A DNA stretch of 64,000 nucleotides, from NCBI RefSeq assembly GCF_038443385.1, contig NZ_CP151726.1:1178001-1242000 (forward strand). The letters are read 5' to 3'. The notes under the pieces were generated by a model. It made no database searches and was not told where the DNA came from. It worked only from the letters and a program-made list of their open reading frames with translations. The position numbers and the translations under genes are program-made. Below, piece after piece: positions 60,423 through 64,000 of the stretch (position 1 is the first letter of the stretch; every line of letters starts with the position of its first letter). This stretch comes from Stieleria varia. GTDB lineage: Bacteria > Planctomycetota > Planctomycetia > Pirellulales > Pirellulaceae.

Positions 60423-61701
60423 AAGACTCCTTAAGTCGGCGATGGAAATGGACCACCAAGACTCCGGCCACGACGGTCGAGAACACTGAAATCCCGACCG
60501 ACGCCCAAATCATCAACTCCAGAAAGTTGACGTTGTCAGAGGCCGAATTCTTGAACAGCATCACTCCCACGTACGCAAGATAACCGAGCGCGTCAGCCAG
60601 ATACAGCAGGTAGCCAATGGTGCCGATTTCACGAAATGCCGCCAGCATTCGCTCGAACACGGTTGTGTGAAATGCAACGTACGGAATGTACATTCCAAAT
60701 CCCAACAGAACCATGAACGACATCGGCGATAGCCATCCGGCACGCTGGCCATAAATGGAACCCAGCACGATCGCAAACCCGACACACAGCAGCCCCACGG
60801 ACGACAAGAAGGCTACTCGATTGTTGCGAATCAGGATCGTCAGCCCATTGATCACCACAACGCCCAGCATGACCCAGAACTCTGATCGAGCAAAAACGTC
60901 TGGTTGATCATTCACGCCCAGGCCCTGCCAGATTTCCACAGCAAAGTCGTCGCGAATGCTGCGAACAATCGTCAACAACACGTAAATCAACAACAGCCCA
61001 ACGAGCCCGAATGCATGTCGCTGAAAAAATGCCGCACGATCCGCTTTCCTCATCGGGGCTCGTTTTGACCGCAGGTCCTCATCTTCTGCAGACGGTGGAG
61101 GAATCTGACTTAGCATCCAGACAAAGAACAGCAATGGGACCACAAAGATCAAACCCGTCAGGAACGGCATCCAGTAGGTGTCGACGCCATGATCCTGGAT
61201 CAGACTGCGACCGACAGACTTCACGAATCCGGACGCCATGATAAAACTTGCGCACAATCCCGCAGACAGCGACTCCGTGAGCTGACGGCCCTCCAGATAG
61301 CCGATCACTAAGCCAAAGATGACTCCCAACGGCAAACCGTTCACGAACAGCCAAATAAAGTTCCACGGCGCTGGGGTGAGGGCAAACAACAGCAGTGCCA
61401 GTTCGGCAATCCCGATCAAGATCAGAATCGCTACCGCGCGATATCTTGGCGGCAATTCGGAAACAAACTTGATGCCAAGAAATTTCGACAGCATGTAGCC
61501 GGCAACTTGAGAGGTGACGAGCACTGTCTTGAAGGCAATGCCCAGCCAAACGGTATCCTCGTACGTCGCAGCGGTAAATGGCTTGCGAAACGCGTACATG
61601 CAAAAATAGGTGCCGAACGCGGCAATGATGCAGTAGACCGAGAACGCCGCTGGCCGTGCATGGGAAAGTCGCTCGCGTACCCAGTTGTCGTTGAGTTGCA
61701 T
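60409..61701 (-). CDS. MFS-like transporter (DUF5690 type)
   Basis: A 430-residue integral membrane protein with about twelve helices, starting MQLNDNWVRERLSHARPAAF and FGTYFCMYAFRKPFTAATY. ATG 61701 is chosen; the longer frame to 61848 would add Ser/Pro-rich residues encoded by the short tandem repeat. Context suggests import of a phosphonate, phosphonate-linked or sulfated substrate for the adjacent enzymes. It overlaps the oxidase gene by 14 bases. Confidence 0.82.
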   Translation of the reverse strand: MQLNDNWVRERLSHARPAAFSVYCIIAAFGTYFCMYAFRKPFTAATYEDTVWLGIAFKTVLVTSQVAGYMLSKFLGIKFVSELPPRYRAVAILILIGIAELALLLFALTPAPWNFIWLFVNGLPLGVIFGLVIGYLEGRQLTESLSAGLCASFIMASGFVKSVGRSLIQDHGVDTYWMPFLTGLIFVVPLLFFVWMLSQIPPPSAEDEDLRSKRAPMRKADRAAFFQRHAFGLVGLLLIYVLLTIVRSIRDDFAVEIWQGLGVNDQPDVFARSEFWVMLGVVVINGLTILIRNNRVAFLSSVGLLCVGFAIVLGSIYGQRAGWLSPMSFMVLLGFGMYIPYVAFHTTVFERMLAAFREIGTIGYLLYLADALGYLAYVGVMLFKNSASDNVNFLELMIWASVGISVFSTVVAGVLVVHFHRRLKESCVES

Positions 61702-61741
61702 AGGATATGATGAGCGATGTGGGCTACATGCGGACTGCGTG

Positions 61742-61800
61742 CGGACAGCGCTATTGCTGTCGGGGCTATTGCTGTCGGGGCTACTGCTGTCGCGTTCGTA
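61742..61800. repeat. 15-bp tandem repeat in the divergent spacer
   Basis: GGGGCTATTGCTGTC and slight variants occur about three times in the spacer between the transporter and the alcohol dehydrogenase, which must hold the promoters of both. Confidence 0.7.
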
Positions 61801-61901
61801 CACTAGTCTAGCCATCTCGCCCTGAGCTAGGCCCAATGCCGGTGCCACCAGATGTTAATTTTTCATCAATGTGAGGCGAGTTCGCTTGAACAGAAATCTC
61901 T

Positions 61902-63029
61902 ATGACGCCATTCACCGTTGAATTTGATTCTGAGAGCCGCACGTTTCATCGACGTGAGATCCCGGAACCTAGCCTGAGACCGGGCGAAATCCTGATCCGG
62001 GTCACTTGCTGTACGATATGCGGCAGCGATTTGCACACCTACAACGGTCGCCGCGGTGCGCCAGCGGATTGTGTTCTGGGGCACGAGATCATAGGCGAAA
62101 TTGTGCAGTGGAGCGGCAGCGAAGCGATCAATGACTTCCACGGCAAACCCATCCGAGTTGGACAACGCGTCACCTGGGCCATGGCCGTGGGTTGCAATGA
62201 ATGTTTCTTTTGTCGAAACAATTTGAGCCAAAAGTGCGAGTCACTGTTTAAATACGGACACGAAAGCGGTGGGAACCATCAACGATGCAGCGGACCAACG
62301 GGCGGACTCAGCAACTACTGCGTGCTGATCCCGGGTACTCCGCTGATCCCGGTTCCCGATTCTCTGACCGATGAAGTCGCTGCTCCCGCAAACTGTGCAA
62401 CGGCGACCGTTTGCGCAGCAATACGAATGATCAAGGAGACACATGCGATACGCGACGCCACCCTATTGATTGTCGGCGCAGGCATGCTGGGGTTGAACGC
62501 GATTGCTCAGGTTTGCGAAGCGGGGGCAAGCCAGATTGTGATTGCAGATCCCAGCGGTGCCCGCGCGGACCAGGCACGAGCGTTTGGTGCCACGCATTGC
62601 ATTCATTCAGGCGATCAATCGGAGATCGAGTCGGTACTGAAATCGATAACGAATGGGCGTGGAGCGGACATCACGATGGATTTCGCAGGCGTGAAGTCGG
62701 CCGTGGAAACCTGCATCGCTGCGGTACGAATAGGCGGCTGCGTTCTCTTGGCGGGCAGCGTGTTTCCCTCTGCTGATATCCCAATCTCACCCGAATTCAT
62801 CGTTCGTCGAATACTGACCATTCGCGGTCTGCACAACTACCTTCCCATCGACCTGGACAGTGCTTTGCAGTTTCTGGATCGAACAGTCGATCGGTTTCCG
62901 TTTGCTGATTTAGTCACAAACACGTTCTCGCTCACGGAAGCACAGGCTGCCTTTGACTACGCAAACAAGCATCGACCAATCCGTGTCGCGGTAAAGCCTG
63001 AGAGGAAGCACGTGAGCGTGGAAGTTTGA
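61902..63029 (+). CDS. Zinc-binding alcohol dehydrogenase of phosphonate clusters
   Basis: A 375-residue medium-chain dehydrogenase. Catalytic zinc ligands are in CTICGSDLHTY and LGHEIIGEI; structural zinc cysteines in VGCNECFFCRNNLSQKCE; the Rossmann motif is VGAGMLGLNAIAQV. The sequence is of the family proposed as a phosphonate-catabolism alcohol dehydrogenase (TIGR03366). It is divergently transcribed from the transporter/oxidase/hydrolase unit. The substrate is inferred, not shown. Confidence 0.85.
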   Translation: MTPFTVEFDSESRTFHRREIPEPSLRPGEILIRVTCCTICGSDLHTYNGRRGAPADCVLGHEIIGEIVQWSGSEAINDFHGKPIRVGQRVTWAMAVGCNECFFCRNNLSQKCESLFKYGHESGGNHQRCSGPTGGLSNYCVLIPGTPLIPVPDSLTDEVAAPANCATATVCAAIRMIKETHAIRDATLLIVGAGMLGLNAIAQVCEAGASQIVIADPSGARADQARAFGATHCIHSGDQSEIESVLKSITNGRGADITMDFAGVKSAVETCIAAVRIGGCVLLAGSVFPSADIPISPEFIVRRILTIRGLHNYLPIDLDSALQFLDRTVDRFPFADLVTNTFSLTEAQAAFDYANKHRPIRVAVKPERKHVSVEV

Positions 63030-63037
63030 TGTTGAGC

Positions 63038-63439
63038 TTAACGACCTAGGAGCTCGGGGCGTTGGCCGAGTTGCCAATTCGAAAAATCGTATTGCGGTGT
63101 GATGGGTTGAGTAAGTGCATCAGGAAAGATGATGAGGTAGGCCAACACCAACATTGCGGGCAGAACGAATGCCATAACAAGCAGAAAAATGAGCTTGCTG
63201 AAATACCGATCCTCGTCACTTGCCGAGTACTCGTCATGAATCACCGACGAAGTCACGCGGCTGACGGGTTTCCCCGCTTCAACTCGCTTGCTGCGTCGCG
63301 TTTGTTTCTCTTGGGGTATCTCGTCCGGGCGGTAACTTGGCGGCGAGTTGGGAGCAACAGGTTTGGTGGTGGCGGGCAGTGGTTTCGCGGGCAGTGGTTT
63401 CGCGATCAGTGCGGGTACCATCGGTTTGTCCTCCGTCAA
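63038..63439 (-). CDS. Small single-helix membrane protein
   Basis: A 133-residue protein with a Pro/Ala/Lys-rich N-terminal half (LIAKPLPAKPLPATTKPVAP) and one hydrophobic helix at about residues 84-107 (LIFLLVMAFVLPAMLVLAYL). The two short repeated KPLPA units in DNA read CAGTGGTTTCGCGG. Not recognised; convergent with the dehydrogenase. Confidence 0.6.
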   Translation of the reverse strand: MTEDKPMVPALIAKPLPAKPLPATTKPVAPNSPPSYRPDEIPQEKQTRRSKRVEAGKPVSRVTSSVIHDEYSASDEDRYFSKLIFLLVMAFVLPAMLVLAYLIIFPDALTQPITPQYDFSNWQLGQRPELLGR

Positions 63440-63801
63440 AGGATGGGGAATCAGGACGGCAAACTGAAGGAATTCATCCGTTAATCGCGAGCGTGTTTGC
63501 CGCTTTGCAATACAAACAAGCTTGGCGACATGGCTTGGACGCGAACTTGTCTGATCGATGGCAGAAGAGATGCAATTGGCAGGCCATTGCTGAAAACGCG
63601 TTGTTTTGATGCTTTTTTTGCGTCATCCTGGCTTAAAACGTCGCATTGAGTTACCGAAACGTCAACGTCAGTTGACGCGGCGGGCGAACGTCAATTTGAT
63701 CGCCGGAAATCTGACGATGCCAAATGGATCGCGGGCAGGATGCCCTCCGCACAACCGCTCGGCGCATCGACCGCTTTGAGGGTGCCAAGTAGAATAGCCC
63801 C
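63440..63801. other. Spacer before the PAS-domain gene, no gene seen
   Basis: About 360 bases without a credible gene or hairpin terminator; a short palindromic stretch AACGTCAACGTCAGTTGACG lies near 63660. Confidence 0.35.
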
Positions 63802-64000
63802 ATGAACACTTCTGAACACACTCGATCACAGAGTTTGCCTGCTCGGGGTGATCCGATCGCCCCGAGATTTTTCCGCGCAATCGCTGAAGGGACCGTTGAC
63901 TGGGAAAGTTGGCATTCCAATGGTGGCGAAGTGTTGTGGGTCAACCAAGCGGTGGAGCGCTTCACCGGTTACTCGCCCCGTGAGTGCTTGGAGATGCCCG
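63802..64000 (+). CDS. PAS-domain protein, N-terminal fragment
   Basis: The open frame from ATG 63802 runs off the right edge. The first 66 residues include VLWVNQAVERFTGYSPREC, typical of a PAS sensor domain (N-Q-x-x-x-x-F-T-G-Y). What output domain it carries, kinase, sigma-activating or cyclase, cannot be seen. Confidence 0.75.
   Translation, partial: MNTSEHTRSQSLPARGDPIAPRFFRAIAEGTVDWESWHSNGGEVLWVNQAVERFTGYSPRECLEMP

Noticed and set aside
60409..61848. Longer N terminus of the transporter with Ser/Pro-rich repeats
   Set aside because: The extra 49 residues come from the 15-bp tandem repeat in the promoter spacer, while the family begins at the ATG at 61701.
1..64000. tRNA, rRNA, riboswitch and CRISPR signals across the window
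   Set aside because: No cloverleaf, conserved rRNA segment, known riboswitch core or repeat-spacer array was recognised by eye; small structured RNAs could still be missed.

Overview
The window looks like the chromosome of a Pirellulaceae-type planctomycete (Rhodopirellula and relatives). This is an inference from content: secreted Gfo/Idh/MocA oxidoreductase with a Tat signal, a one-cysteine sulfatase, a leucine-rich lipoprotein, a PknB-type kinase with a single membrane helix, an SHD1-like secreted protein, a scattered fliF, moderate GC, and many dispersed hairpin repeats between genes. No tRNA, rRNA or CRISPR array was seen.

Layout. 1-1.6 kb: 3' end of lepA, a VapBC-like toxin-antitoxin pair bracketed by 41-bp direct repeats that include the lepA 3' end, and a DUF202 membrane protein. 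2.1-7.8 kb: a tight, overlapping run folE, FAD/Fe-S oxidase, moaD, moaE, cysteine desulfurase, convergent with tmk. 8.7-13.8 kb: zinc-ribbon protein, a very long TolC-like lipoprotein and a divergent two-helix coiled-coil protein.

13.8-20.9 kb is an accessory graveyard: a deleted DDE transposase, long hairpins, two copies of a 228-bp repeat, fragments of a CHC2 zinc-finger gene and an IS630 transposase, and an Rhs-lipase toxin gene cut by an intact ISAs1-type element and truncated by a RAYT gene with REP-like ends. An ankyrin lipoprotein beside the toxin is its candidate immunity protein.

20.9-46.5 kb is mostly core: DsbD, an operon guaB/SHD1 protein/tsaE/kinase-like protein, LolE-LolD exporter, LRR lipoprotein, Gfo/Idh/MocA oxidoreductase, ECF sigma/anti-sigma pair, nucleoside hydrolase, Ser/Thr kinase, a triple MITE array, aldehyde dehydrogenase, RNase R.

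46.5-64 kb: zinc-ribbon protein, orphan FliF with a HATPase-like neighbour, double-PDZ protein, a membrane TrkA-N protein ending in a RyR domain, LysR regulator, a kinase-fold/TPR protein, and a phosphonate-catabolism-type cluster (phosphonatase-like hydrolase, FAD oxidase, transporter, divergent alcohol dehydrogenase) that also carries a sulfatase. The window ends inside a PAS-domain gene.

The most unusual points are the Rhs-lipase gene whose frame is exactly restored by removing the IS, the shared REP hairpin between the RAYT gene and the lolE-lolD spacer, the RyR-domain membrane protein, and the lepA-repeat-bounded toxin-antitoxin islet.
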